The notes beneath the pieces are model-generated. The model had not been told where the DNA came from and did not search any database. It saw only the letters and a list, made by a program, of their open reading frames with translations. 64,000 bases of DNA from NCBI GenBank assembly GCA_020848545.1, contig JADLHZ010000065.1:1-64000 (forward strand), read 5' to 3'. The stretch comes from Deltaproteobacteria bacterium. Lineage in GTDB: Bacteria > Myxococcota > JADLHZ01. The translations under genes and the position numbers were made by a program. Positions 15,843-30,139 of this stretch are shown here, in pieces (the stretch's first letter is position 1; each line of letters opens with the position of its first letter).

Positions 15843-18164
15843 TCATGCTTTTCGCGCGCGTCGCAAGAGCAAGAGCGCTGCCGCGGCGATCAAGGACGCG
15901 TCGACGCCGCCATGACCGCACCCGCATCCCGTTGGGCCGGTGGGCCCCGAAGCACCAGTGCGGCCGCTGACGCCTCCGCTCGGGCCAGGTGTCGGATCCG
16001 GGTCCAGTTCAGGATCGGGATCCCCGCTCGCGCCGGTGCCCCCGCTCGCGCCGGTGCCCCCGCTCGCGCCGGTGCCGCCCGTCGTGCCGGTGCTGCCGGT
16101 GCTCCCCGTCGATCCGCTAGGCGCGTCGACCGTCGCGTAGATCGCGTCGATCGCGAGCGCGAACGAGATCTTCTGCGAGCCCGACACTTCCTTCACCATC
16201 GCCGCGACGACGTTGTCGCCCTCGCGAAAATATCTGGGATCGATCCACGCCTCTTGCTCTTCGTTCGCCAGCGATCCGCTGCTCGCGAAGGTCGCGTGCG
16301 CGAGGCCGTCATCGACACGCGACTCGTACGCGAGCATGCCGTTCACCCACACGGCGACGCCGTCGTCGTAGCGCACCCAGAGCTTCGCCGCCGCGAGCGC
16401 GCCGGAGACGTCGAAGTGACGGCGAAAATAGTACGAGGGCTGCATCGGCGAACCATCGATCACGGTCGCTTCGTCGCCCTCGTTGTAACCGAGCTCGGCC
16501 GGGCCCGACGGCCACGCGGCGTCATTGAATGCGGCCGCAGCGAACCCAACGCCGTGCGCCGCTCCGGTGTCCGAGTACTTCCACACGGCGTTCGCGGCGA
16601 CGAGCGTCGCGCGCTTGCTGCTGCCGATCTCGAAGAGCACGTCGCTCTCATCGGCGATGGCGGCGTTCGTGGCGCTCGACACGCGCACGAGGCCCTCGCC
16701 CGTCTCGGCGTTCGGCACCGTCCAGTTGTACGTGCCGGTGTTCGCCACGGTCGCGATCGGTCGCCAATGCGCGCCGCCGTCGATCGAGTACTCGAGCTTC
16801 ACCTGCGCGATGGTGCCGCCGGTCGCCCACTTCACCGCCACCTGCGCCGCCGGCTGCAGCGTCTCTTTACCGTTCGGCGCCGTCACGAGCAGCGCGGTGC
16901 CTTTGACGATCGAGAAGTGATCGGAGAGCACGTCGTCTCGACGCACGTTGGTCACCGTGAGCGTGTCGCCCTCTACGTCGAGCACGCACGAGCCGTAGAG
17001 CTTCTCGCTGAAGTACATGAGCGGGTGGTTCGCCGGCCCCGAGATCGACGCGCCGCCGTGACCCGCCACGACGTAGACCGCGCCGTCATGCGCGGTGCGC
17101 GCCGCGTTCTTCTTGTACGGACCCGTGGTGTCGGCGCGGCCGGAGCTCGCGTCCTTGATCTTGCCGGTGGCGATGGAGGGCGTCTCTATCGCGTTGTCGA
17201 CCAAGAACGAGCGCTCGTAGATGTGCGAGTGTCCCGAGAGCACGAGATCGACGCCGCGTGCCTCCATGATCGGCACGAAGATCTCATGCATGTCGATGAG
17301 CTGCCCCTCGGTATCCGAGTCGTGCGAGCCCTTCGTGTAGGGCGGGTGATGGAAGTAGGCGACGATCCACTTCTGCGTCGTGGTGTCGAGATCGAGGCGC
17401 AGCCAGTTCGCCATCGGTGCGTTGTCCGCGCGCGAGGTCTCGTGCGAGTCGAGCACGATGAAGTGCACGTTGCCGACGTCGAAGGAGTAGTAAGCCTCCG
17501 TCGACGATGCGACACCGCCGGCCTCGGCTTGCTTCGGCAAGACGTAGCCCGCGTAGTACGGACCGGTCTGGCTCGCGGAGCTCGACGAGACGCCCTCGTG
17601 GTTGCCCATCGTCGGCCAGGTGACGAGCCCGCGCAGGATGTCGCGGTACGCGTCGAAGAAGCGCGAGGTGAACTCGCCGTCTGTGCCGGAGTTGTACGCC
17701 ATGTCGCCCATGTGCAGGAACGCGTCCGGCGGGCGGCGGCCCGTGTAGCGCGTGAAGGCGTCGCGCGCTTCGACCTGCACGGTGGCGCCGGAGCCGGAAT
17801 CGCCGAGGATCCAAAAGCGCAGCTTGCTAGGCGTGCCGGTGACCGGCGGCGTCGTAAACGTGTGGCGAAAGTCGCCGCCGGCAAGGCGCGTCGTCGACGT
17901 GCCGACGGCGTAGAAGTAGCGCGTGCCGGGATAAAGGCCGGTCACCTTCACCGCGTGCTGCGCTGCGCTCGCGTCGTTGAGCACCGTCGTCAACATCTGC
18001 GGATCGGTCCCGACCTCGAGCTTTCCGGTCGCCGGCGACGTCGTGCGCCAGACGATGATCGCGCTCGTCGGCGTCGTCTGCTGCACATAGGGATAACGAT
18101 CGAGGGTTTGCGCCGCCGCCGGCCCGGCGAAGGCGATCACGGCGACGCACGCGAACAGCCTCAT
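15843..18164 (-). CDS. Secreted purple-acid-phosphatase-like metallophosphoesterase with MYXO-CTERM tail
   Basis: 773 residues with a signal peptide (MRLFACVAVIAFAGPAAAQ). Residues about 20-115 are the fibronectin-like N-domain of purple acid phosphatases. The calcineurin-like metallophosphoesterase domain follows with all metal motifs: GDSGSG, GDMAY, GNHEG, FHHPPY and GHSHIYER. A beta-sandwich region follows. Next come a Gly-Ser/Ala-Thr collagen-like linker and a C-terminal tail: a CGCG cluster, a hydrophobic helix (ASLIAAAALLLL) and RRARKA. That tail is the MYXO-CTERM sorting arrangement, so the protein is probably surface-attached by the myxobacterial sorting system. It overlaps the preceding helical-repeat gene by 4 bases (ATGA). 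The substrate may be phosphomonoesters or nucleotides. Confidence 0.9.
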   Translation of the reverse strand: MRLFACVAVIAFAGPAAAQTLDRYPYVQQTTPTSAIIVWRTTSPATGKLEVGTDPQMLTTVLNDASAAQHAVKVTGLYPGTRYFYAVGTSTTRLAGGDFRHTFTTPPVTGTPSKLRFWILGDSGSGATVQVEARDAFTRYTGRRPPDAFLHMGDMAYNSGTDGEFTSRFFDAYRDILRGLVTWPTMGNHEGVSSSSASQTGPYYAGYVLPKQAEAGGVASSTEAYYSFDVGNVHFIVLDSHETSRADNAPMANWLRLDLDTTTQKWIVAYFHHPPYTKGSHDSDTEGQLIDMHEIFVPIMEARGVDLVLSGHSHIYERSFLVDNAIETPSIATGKIKDASSGRADTTGPYKKNAARTAHDGAVYVVAGHGGASISGPANHPLMYFSEKLYGSCVLDVEGDTLTVTNVRRDDVLSDHFSIVKGTALLVTAPNGKETLQPAAQVAVKWATGGTIAQVKLEYSIDGGAHWRPIATVANTGTYNWTVPNAETGEGLVRVSSATNAAIADESDVLFEIGSSKRATLVAANAVWKYSDTGAAHGVGFAAAAFNDAAWPSGPAELGYNEGDEATVIDGSPMQPSYYFRRHFDVSGALAAAKLWVRYDDGVAVWVNGMLAYESRVDDGLAHATFASSGSLANEEQEAWIDPRYFREGDNVVAAMVKEVSGSQKISFALAIDAIYATVDAPSGSTGSTGSTGTTGGTGASGGTGASGGTGASGDPDPELDPDPTPGPSGGVSGRTGASGPTGPTGCGCGHGGVDASLIAAAALLLLRRARKA
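16024..16077. repeat. 18-bp tandem repeat encoding the collagen-like linker
   Basis: Three near-perfect copies of an 18-base unit (CCGCTCGCGCCGGTGCCC) lie in the phosphatase gene and encode repeated GGTGAS on the minus strand. Copy number probably varies between strains by slippage. Confidence 0.8.
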
Positions 18165-18826
18165 CGCGCACCTGCCTCGATCTTGGCGCGCAGCTCAGCC
18201 CACAAGCGCGAGCTCGGCCGCGCTGCGAGCGCCCGTTCCACGATCGGGCGCGCGAGAAGAAGGTCGCCGCGCGCGATGAACGTTTGCACCGCCGACAGCT
18301 CGAGCGCCGGCGCCGCCGTCGCCGCGTAGCCGAGCAGGTACCACTCGGCAGCGTCGCACACGCTCGGGTGCTTTCGGCAATGATCCGCGCACTCGTACCA
18401 AATGTCGGGCGACGCGCTGAGCATCGCCGCCGTGCCGAAGTCGCGCGCGCTCTCCGCCGGCGATGTCTCGGCCAGCATGTGCGCGCGCTGCCGAAAGGTC
18501 TCGGAGCGCGTCGGGTCCAGCTCGACCGCGAGCTGCAGATACGCGAGCGCCGTGTCGCGATCGTCGAGGACAGCAAAGAGGCCGCCGACCAGCGCCGCGA
18601 CCTCGCCGCGATCGATCGGCCGCGCCAGCAGCCACGCGAGATCTTCCCTGACGAGATCCTTCTTCTTCGTGCGCAGCGCGAGATCGGCGCGAGCGACGCG
18701 CAGCGCATAGCCGTCGGGCATGCGTGAGAGGTCGTAGGTCAACCGGCTGATCGCGGCGACGTAGCCTTCGTGGGCAAGCACGGGCGCCGCGATGAGAAGC
18801 ACGGCGATGAACAAGGTAGATCGCAC
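18161..18826 (-). CDS. Secreted helical-repeat (TPR-like) protein
   Basis: GTG start. 221 residues with a signal peptide (MRSTLFIAVLLIAAPVLA|HEG). The body consists of helix pairs with TPR-like spacing (ADLALRTKKKDLVREDLAWLL, DRDTALAYLQLAVELDP, ARPIVERALAA). Two cysteines (CADHC, then SVCDAAEW) may form a disulfide. It overlaps the phosphatase gene by 4 bases, so the two are co-translated; the pair may form a periplasmic complex. No catalytic motif is present. Confidence 0.82.
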   Translation of the reverse strand: MRSTLFIAVLLIAAPVLAHEGYVAAISRLTYDLSRMPDGYALRVARADLALRTKKKDLVREDLAWLLARPIDRGEVAALVGGLFAVLDDRDTALAYLQLAVELDPTRSETFRQRAHMLAETSPAESARDFGTAAMLSASPDIWYECADHCRKHPSVCDAAEWYLLGYAATAAPALELSAVQTFIARGDLLLARPIVERALAARPSSRLWAELRAKIEAGAR

Positions 18827-18955
18827 GCCCCGTTATCGCTCGATCCCGGCCAGATGGTCACTCGCGAAGTGCAAGAAACGTCATTGCGCCTTTTCGAACG
18901 CGCGCGGGCGTCGAAGTAGTCATTTGTCGGATGCAGTATCTCGCTGACGGTGCAC

Positions 18956-24493
<5,538 letters not shown>

Positions 24494-24748
24494 TTACGCC
24501 GCCTTCGTCGTCAGCTTGCCGAGCAGCGCCGCGAGGTCGCCGAAGGTGTTGATCTTCGTCAGCTCGTCATCCGAAAGCTGCACGCCGAGCTTCTCTTCGA
24601 TCGTGCCGACCATCTCCATCACGCTGACCGAGTCGAGGCCGAGCTCGGCGATGCGCTGTTCGGCGGCGACGTTGCCGATGTTCTTGCCCGAAACTTGGCG
24701 GATGGCATCGACGAAGAGGACGTTCAATTCTTGGCTCAAAGCGCTCAT
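24494..24748 (-). CDS. Free-standing acyl carrier protein (AcpR-like)
   Basis: 84 residues. The ATG at 24748 is preceded by GGGAGA, favouring it over a TTG at 24763. The phosphopantetheine site is the serine in LGLDSVSVMEM, within a typical ACP helix pattern, and the protein is acidic. It lies between the FAAL/acyl-ACP synthetase gene and the PKS-AOS gene on the same strand. In bacterial ceramide loci a dedicated ACP sits beside the serine palmitoyltransferase gene, and this is its counterpart by position. It probably accepts the acyl chain activated by the neighbouring ligase and presents it to the KS. Confidence 0.9.
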   Translation of the reverse strand: MSALSQELNVLFVDAIRQVSGKNIGNVAAEQRIAELGLDSVSVMEMVGTIEEKLGVQLSDDELTKINTFGDLAALLGKLTTKAA

Positions 24749-24769
24749 CTGAGATTCTCCCAATGGTGA

Positions 24770-26608
24770 TCAATGGTTCGCAGAAACGATTTGCTTGATG
24801 CGGTGACGAACCTTCACGCGCAACGAACGGAACAAATGCGACGCCAGCTCCACCTTCGAAGCGGAGCTGCCGAACGCGCGAGAGCCCTGCACCAACAAGG
24901 TGCCGGCTTGGTACATGGTCTTGGTCTTCTGCCGCTGCAGCTTGCCGCTCGAGGTCTTCGGCAGCTGGCCCGGCGCGAGCACGACGACGTCCTTCGGCAC
25001 GATCGCGTACTGCTCGTTGAGCAAGCGGCGCACGTCGGCCGCGATCGTCGGCGGCGGATTCTTGCGCGCCTCGAGCACGACGACCGCGCTCTCGCTGGAG
25101 TCGTCTTGCACCGCGAACGCGACGACGTTGCCTTTGCGCACGCCGTCGACTTGCTCGAGCGTCCACTCGATCGCCTGCGGCACGTAGTTTCGGCCCTTGA
25201 TGATGATCAGGTCTTTCTTGCGCCCGCAGATGAAGAGCTCGCCGTTCACCAGGTAGCCGAGGTCGCCGGTGTAGAGCCACGTCGTGCCGTCGGCGCCGCG
25301 GCGAAACGCCTGCGCCGTCGCGTCCGCGCGCTCGTGGTAACCATCGGCGAGCGAGGGGCCGGCCATGATGATCTCCCCGACCTCACGTTCGCCGAGCGTC
25401 TTGCCGTGATCGTCGACGATGCGCAGCGCATGCCCGGCGAAGGTGTAGCCGCAGGACACGATCGACAGACCGGCGCCGTCTTTCACGGGTTTGGCGATCT
25501 TGTGATCGCGGTACGCCGCCTTGTCGATCACGTCGACGACGAAGGGCTTCGTCACCGGATTGAAGGCGACCGCGAGCGTCGCTTCGGCCATCCCGTACGC
25601 CGGCATCAGCGCGTGCGCCGGGAACTTCGCCGTCGCGAATTTTTCGGTGAAGCGCGCGATCGTCTCGGCCTGGATGGGCTCGGCGCCGCAGCCGGCCACC
25701 CGTACGCTCGACAGGTCCCACTTCGCGAGCTGCTCGGGCGTCGCGCGCTTCTCGACGAGCGCGTACGCAAAGTTCGGCGCGAAGGTGATCGTGCCTTTTT
25801 TCCGAGACACGGTGTCGAGCCACAGCGCCGGCCGTTTGATGAAGCTGACGGTCGGGATGAAGGTGCAGCTGATCTTGAAGATGAGCGGCCCGAGCACGAA
25901 GCCGATGAGGCCCATGTCGTGGTAGAGCGGCAGCCAGCTGACACCCATGTCGATCGCCGGATCGCAGTCGATCGCCGAGAGCAGCGCGCAGCAATTGTCG
26001 AACAAGCTTTGATGCGTGACGCGCACGCCCTTCGGATCGGCGGTCGAGCCGCTGGTGAACTGCAAGAACACGAGGTCCTGCATGCTCACCGCAGGCGCAG
26101 CCGCCGGCGCAGCCGACGCGGCCGCTTCGTTCCACTTCTCGACGGTGTACAGATCGCGCAAGCCGGGCGCCTTCTGCAGCACCGGCCACAAGATCGTCTC
26201 GACCTGCTTCGACGTCACGAGCAGCTTCGCGCCGGCCGCGCTGACGACGCGCGCCGAGCTGTCCAAGTATTGATCGAGCTTGCCGAGCGAGAGCGGCGGA
26301 TACATCGGCACCGCGACCGCGCCGGCGTAGACGACGCCGAGGAACGAGAGCACGAAGTCCTGCGGATCCGGCAACACGAGGGCGATGCGATCGCCCTGCC
26401 GTACGCCGCGCGCCTTCAGCACGGCCGCCCGCCGCGCCGCTTCTTCGGCGATCTCGGGATAGCTCAAGGTGTGCTCGCTGCCGTCTGCGTGCAGGAAGGT
26501 GAAGCCGCCGCTCGCCGTGCGCAGGCGATCGATCGCGCGGACGAAGCTCACAGGCGTTTTGTCACCCAGGCGCAAACCTCGGCCAGCATGTGGATCAGAG
26601 CTCATCAT
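24770..26608 (-). CDS. Fatty acyl-AMP ligase / acyl-ACP synthetase
   Basis: 612 residues of the ANL adenylating superfamily: the P-loop-like FTSGSTADPKGVRVTH, SWLPLYHDMGLIG, YGMAEATL, YTGDLGYL, GRKKDLIIIKGRNY and the catalytic Lys in PKTSSGKLQRQK. SWLPLYHDMGL is the FAAL-subgroup form, consistent with passing acyl-adenylate to an ACP rather than to CoA. The downstream ACP begins 22 bases away. The predicted role is activation of a fatty acid for the PKS-AOS, matching the acyl-ACP synthetase of bacterial ceramide loci. A palindromic, AT-rich upstream region (26654-26666) could be its operator. Confidence 0.92.
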   Translation of the reverse strand: MMSSDPHAGRGLRLGDKTPVSFVRAIDRLRTASGGFTFLHADGSEHTLSYPEIAEEAARRAAVLKARGVRQGDRIALVLPDPQDFVLSFLGVVYAGAVAVPMYPPLSLGKLDQYLDSSARVVSAAGAKLLVTSKQVETILWPVLQKAPGLRDLYTVEKWNEAAASAAPAAAPAVSMQDLVFLQFTSGSTADPKGVRVTHQSLFDNCCALLSAIDCDPAIDMGVSWLPLYHDMGLIGFVLGPLIFKISCTFIPTVSFIKRPALWLDTVSRKKGTITFAPNFAYALVEKRATPEQLAKWDLSSVRVAGCGAEPIQAETIARFTEKFATAKFPAHALMPAYGMAEATLAVAFNPVTKPFVVDVIDKAAYRDHKIAKPVKDGAGLSIVSCGYTFAGHALRIVDDHGKTLGEREVGEIIMAGPSLADGYHERADATAQAFRRGADGTTWLYTGDLGYLVNGELFICGRKKDLIIIKGRNYVPQAIEWTLEQVDGVRKGNVVAFAVQDDSSESAVVVLEARKNPPPTIAADVRRLLNEQYAIVPKDVVVLAPGQLPKTSSGKLQRQKTKTMYQAGTLLVQGSRAFGSSASKVELASHLFRSLRVKVRHRIKQIVSANH

Positions 26609-26653
26609 TGGTGGGCGGATTTACCAGGCTAAACTGTCATCGCAAGGGAGAAA

Positions 26654-26666
26654 TACATTTAATGTA
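26654..26666. promoter_or_regulatory. TACATTTAATGTA palindrome upstream of the FAAL-ACP-PKS genes
   Basis: A perfect 13-base palindrome (TACATT-T-AATGTA) lies in a short AT-rich patch within very GC-rich DNA. It is 46 bases upstream of the FAAL start and downstream of the SDR gene. Its size and symmetry fit an operator for a dimeric regulator. The surrounding AAATACATTTAATGTAAAA may also contain a promoter. Confidence 0.4.
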
Positions 26667-26724
26667 AAACCTCCCGGTCGGTATCTTTTCAGCTCTCGGC
26701 ACTGAAGGCTGACGACTGACAGCT

Positions 26725-27693
26725 TCAAATGTGTCCCGCTTCCTTCAACCACTCGAGCGTCGGCTTCAAACACTCGCGCGCCGGACGGAAGCGCACGCCG
26801 AGCTCCTCCTTGGCCTTCTTGTTGTCGACGAACCAATACTTCGTCGCGTACGGGATCACGTTCGGGTTGTACGGCAGCGGCATCTTCACGCTCGTCGCCA
26901 CCTTCGTCAGGCCTTTGATGAAGCCGTTCGGGAAGGTGAGCGTCCACTTCTTCTTGCCGAGGATGTCGTTGGTGAGATCGGCGAGCTCTTTGATCGTCAG
27001 GTTGTCGCCGCCGAGAATGTATCGCTCGCCGCTCTTGCCCTTCTCGAACGCCGCCACGATCCCGCGCGCCACGTCTTCGACGTAGACGACGGCCGTGCCG
27101 CCTTTGCACACGAGCACGGGCCAGCTCTTGGCAAAGTCGATCAAGTTCTTCGCGGTGATCATGCCGGTGTCGTGCGGGCCGTAGACTTCGGCCGGGTTCA
27201 CGATGACCACGGGCTGCCCGCGCTCGACCGCGGCGATGCACAGCTTCTCTGCTTCGATCTTGTAGCGCGAGTACGCGAGCTCACTGAGATCGACGTCGAA
27301 CTGTGCGCCCTCGTTGAACACCTCAGGCTCTTGCGACGCGTTGACGGCGAGCGTGCTCGACACGAACACGACCTTCTTGTTCCCGTTCGCCGCCGCCGCC
27401 TTCAGCACGTTGTCGGTGCCGTCGAGCACGACCGCCTTCATCTCCGGCGAGTGGATGTCGTCCCACGAGCTCAACGACGCGAGGTGCAACACGCCGTCGC
27501 AGCCGTTGATGCCGCGCACGAGCGAGTCGTAATCGCGCACGTCGCCCGTCGCGCGTTCGAAGGGCAAGTCGGCGATGCGATCGGCCTTGCTCGTCTCGCG
27601 CATCAAGCAGCGGACCGCATGTCCTTGCTCGATGAGCGTGCGAACGACGACCGAGCCGATGAATCCGTTGCCACCCGTGACGAAAAATTTCAT
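26725..27693 (-). CDS. SDR (extended) NAD(P)-dependent reductase, CerR-like
   Basis: 322 residues. The ATG at 27693 is preceded by GGAG at close spacing. Rossmann motif GGNGFIG at 7-13 and active-site Tyr141/Lys145 (YSRYK) with Ser112/113 (VSSTLAV) are all present. It belongs to the extended SDR/epimerase group, to which the bacterial 3-ketosphinganine reductase CerR also belongs. It is upstream of the FAAL-ACP-PKS genes on the same strand and divergent from the GNAT gene. Inferred role: reduction of the 3-keto group made by the AOS domain. A sugar-epimerase or flavonol-reductase-type role is the alternative. Confidence 0.85.
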   Translation of the reverse strand: MKFFVTGGNGFIGSVVVRTLIEQGHAVRCLMRETSKADRIADLPFERATGDVRDYDSLVRGINGCDGVLHLASLSSWDDIHSPEMKAVVLDGTDNVLKAAAANGNKKVVFVSSTLAVNASQEPEVFNEGAQFDVDLSELAYSRYKIEAEKLCIAAVERGQPVVIVNPAEVYGPHDTGMITAKNLIDFAKSWPVLVCKGGTAVVYVEDVARGIVAAFEKGKSGERYILGGDNLTIKELADLTNDILGKKKWTLTFPNGFIKGLTKVATSVKMPLPYNPNVIPYATKYWFVDNKKAKEELGVRFRPARECLKPTLEWLKEAGHI

Positions 27694-27843
27694 GTTGCTC
27701 CACCCCATCCGACCGGTCGGTTTTAACTGCATTTTCCGGTACTTAGAGGACGGCGTGTGTATCGATTCGCGAGCGGATCGGTCAAGCTGATTTCGGCACG
27801 AGACCCTTTACCTTCGTCACCGTCGTATCTAGTGAGCGGCGCC

Positions 27844-29049
27844 ATGACTACGAACGCCGCGCTCGCGCTGTCCTCCGCCGAAGTCGATGCCGCCACGCTC
27901 TCGATCGTCGAGGTCGCGACCACCGATAAGAAGCGCTTGAAGCAATTCATCGCCTTCCCGCGCACGATCTATCCGAAGGACTCGGCGTGGGTGTCGCCGC
28001 TCGATCTCGAACGGCAGATGGCGTTCGATCGGAAGAAGAACCCGTTCTTCCAACACGCCGACGCCGCCTTCTTCCTCTGCGTTCGCAAAGATGCCCAAGG
28101 CAATGAGACGATCGTCGGCCGCATCTCGGCGCAGATCGATCACGAGCACACCCGCATCCACAACGACGGCGCCGGCTTCTACGGCAACTTCGACGCGATC
28201 GACGACGCGCGCGTCGCGAAGATCCTCTTCGACACGGCCGAAGCGTGGCTGAAGGCGAAGGGCATGAAGATCATGCGCGGCCCGTACACGATGAACATCA
28301 ACGAAGAGTGCGGCGTGCAGGTCGACGCCTACGACGAGATCCCGATGTTCCTCACCGCGTACAACATCCCTTACTACAAGACGCTCGTCGAAGGCGCCGG
28401 CTTTCACAAAGTGAAAGAGCTGTACTCGTGGCGCTACCGCAAAGAGTACGTGGTGCCGGAGTCAGCCAAGCGCATCGGCGACCGCGCGCGCTCGAACCCG
28501 AAGATCAAAGTGCGCCCGATCGACATGAAGAACTTCGAGGTCGAATTGCGCACCGGCCTCGGCATCTTCAACGCTGCATGGAAAGACAACTGGGGCTTCG
28601 TGCCGCTCACCGAGCCGGAGATGAAGAAGGCCGCAGAAGATCTGAAGCTCATCATCGATCCCAGGATCATCTTGATCGCCGAGTACGAGGGCAAGCCCGC
28701 GGGCATGGCGCTGACGGTGCCGAACATCAACGAAGTCATCCGCCCGCTGCGCGGCAAGATGTTTCCGTTCGGCTGGGTGAGCTTGCTGTGGAACACGAAG
28801 GTGAAGCGGCCGAAGCGCTGCCGCCTGACGCTGCTCGGTGTGCACCCGGACTTTCGCGGCATCCGCGCCGGCGGCGGCCTGGCGATCGCGCTCTGCCAAG
28901 AAGTGTTCGAGCGCTGCGTGGCGGCGGGCTACGAAGAGGCCGAGCTCTCTTGGACGCTCGACGACAACGTCGGCATCAACAACGTGATCAAGGCGATGGG
29001 CGGCCAGCTCTACAAGACGCACTACGTGTACGACCGGGCGATCGCGTAA
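27844..29049 (+). CDS. GNAT-family N-acyltransferase, bacterial ceramide synthase (bCerS)-like
   Basis: The ATG at 27844 (MTTNAALALSS) is preferred over a GTG at 27757; 401 residues. The layout is that of the long GNAT family: a leading RLKQFIAFPRTIYPKDSAW, EDL-like IVGRISAQIDHE, a central INEECGVQVD, and the acetyl-CoA-binding-type LGVHPDFRGIRAGGGLA, then WTLDDNVGINNVI. GNAT proteins of this kind act as ceramide synthase in bacterial sphingolipid loci such as that of Caulobacter. It is divergent from the SDR and convergent with the collagen-like lipoprotein operon. It probably transfers an acyl chain to the amino group of the sphingoid product. Its true acyl donor is not visible in the sequence. 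Confidence 0.85.
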   Translation: MTTNAALALSSAEVDAATLSIVEVATTDKKRLKQFIAFPRTIYPKDSAWVSPLDLERQMAFDRKKNPFFQHADAAFFLCVRKDAQGNETIVGRISAQIDHEHTRIHNDGAGFYGNFDAIDDARVAKILFDTAEAWLKAKGMKIMRGPYTMNINEECGVQVDAYDEIPMFLTAYNIPYYKTLVEGAGFHKVKELYSWRYRKEYVVPESAKRIGDRARSNPKIKVRPIDMKNFEVELRTGLGIFNAAWKDNWGFVPLTEPEMKKAAEDLKLIIDPRIILIAEYEGKPAGMALTVPNINEVIRPLRGKMFPFGWVSLLWNTKVKRPKRCRLTLLGVHPDFRGIRAGGGLAIALCQEVFERCVAAGYEEAELSWTLDDNVGINNVIKAMGGQLYKTHYVYDRAIA

Positions 29050-29053
29050 CGAC

Positions 29054-30139
29054 TCAGTTCGTCTTCAAGCAAATGACGTAGGCGATGCCACTCGAGCAGT
29101 AGTAACGATCGGGCGGCGTCGCATCGTAGTCTGGCGTGTGACATCCGGTGTTCGCAGCGCAGCAGACATCGCTCGACAGGCACCCGAACGACATCGCGCC
29201 ACCCGCGAGGCACGAGCCCGAGATCGCCACTTCGCCAGTGCCGCAATAGGCCGTGGAGCCGGTGCCGCCCTTCGCGCCGATCGGCAGCGTGATCGCGCGC
29301 GCCTGATCGAAGACAGCGCTGCCGCCCGAGGTGCGCAAGCCGACGCCACCGACGTACGGATTGCGCGCAAGCACGGCCCAGCTCGAAGGCGCCGTCGCGG
29401 CGACCTCGCCGATCACGCCGGCAGAGGCTGCGTCGGTGCCATCGGTCTCACCATAGACACCGACGCCGTTCGTGCCGCCGGCGATACCGTAGACTCCGAT
29501 CGCCCGCGTCGCCGAAGCGGAGGTGCCGATGATGCCGCGACCGGTGTTCGTCCCGTAGCCGAGCCCGCGCACGCCGGCGCCGCCGCTGCCCGCCGCCGCC
29601 GCGGTGCCGATGACGCCCGCGCCGAGCGCGCCGAGATCGGTCGGCGCCGCGGTGTCGTTCTCGACCTGCAGCCCGGTGCCCGCAACGACCGACGTGAACT
29701 GCCACTTGTCGCCGAAGTGGCCGTGCGGACCGGCCGCGAAGTCGACACCGGTGCCGGTCGCCTCGCCGCTGAGCACGACGCTCGTCGTGATCGTCGAAAC
29801 AGACACGCCGGGCCCGCCGATCACGCGATGCACGCCGCTGCCGCCACTGCCCGCGTCATTCACGCACGTCCAGGCGCCACCGCTCGCCTGCAGGAGCTGG
29901 CCGCTACTGCACGTGCCAGCGCTCAACGCGACCGCGCCGCTCGCCGCGTCGATCGCGACGAACGCGCCGGCGCTCTTGCTGCTCGGCGGTCCGTCGGGTC
30001 CGGTGTCACCGCGCGCGCCCACGAGCACCGGCGCGACCGTTTGCGCGCTCGCGTTCCTCTGCGGATCACGCTCGGCATCGATCGCCGGCGCGACGCGACA
30101 AGCGGCCAAGCAGAGAACGATCGCCACGACGCCGCGCAT
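29054..30139 (-). CDS. Lipoprotein with repeated GVGVYG-type units, third of three related genes
   Basis: 361 residues. The ATG at 30139 overlaps the preceding stop (TGATG) and gives a lipoprotein signal (MRGVVAIVLCLAAC). After a short collagen-like patch (GARGDTGPDGPPSS) come a GHFGDKW segment and Gly-rich repeated units (GVIGTAAAAGSGG, GVYGIAGGTNGV, GVYGETDG), a fibre-like beta-solenoid pattern. The C-terminus is a cysteine-rich cap (CLSSDVCCAANTGC). It shares architecture with the two upstream genes. Function unknown; a trimeric surface fibre is plausible. Confidence 0.82.
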   Translation of the reverse strand: MRGVVAIVLCLAACRVAPAIDAERDPQRNASAQTVAPVLVGARGDTGPDGPPSSKSAGAFVAIDAASGAVALSAGTCSSGQLLQASGGAWTCVNDAGSGGSGVHRVIGGPGVSVSTITTSVVLSGEATGTGVDFAAGPHGHFGDKWQFTSVVAGTGLQVENDTAAPTDLGALGAGVIGTAAAAGSGGAGVRGLGYGTNTGRGIIGTSASATRAIGVYGIAGGTNGVGVYGETDGTDAASAGVIGEVAATAPSSWAVLARNPYVGGVGLRTSGGSAVFDQARAITLPIGAKGGTGSTAYCGTGEVAISGSCLAGGAMSFGCLSSDVCCAANTGCHTPDYDATPPDRYYCSSGIAYVICLKTN

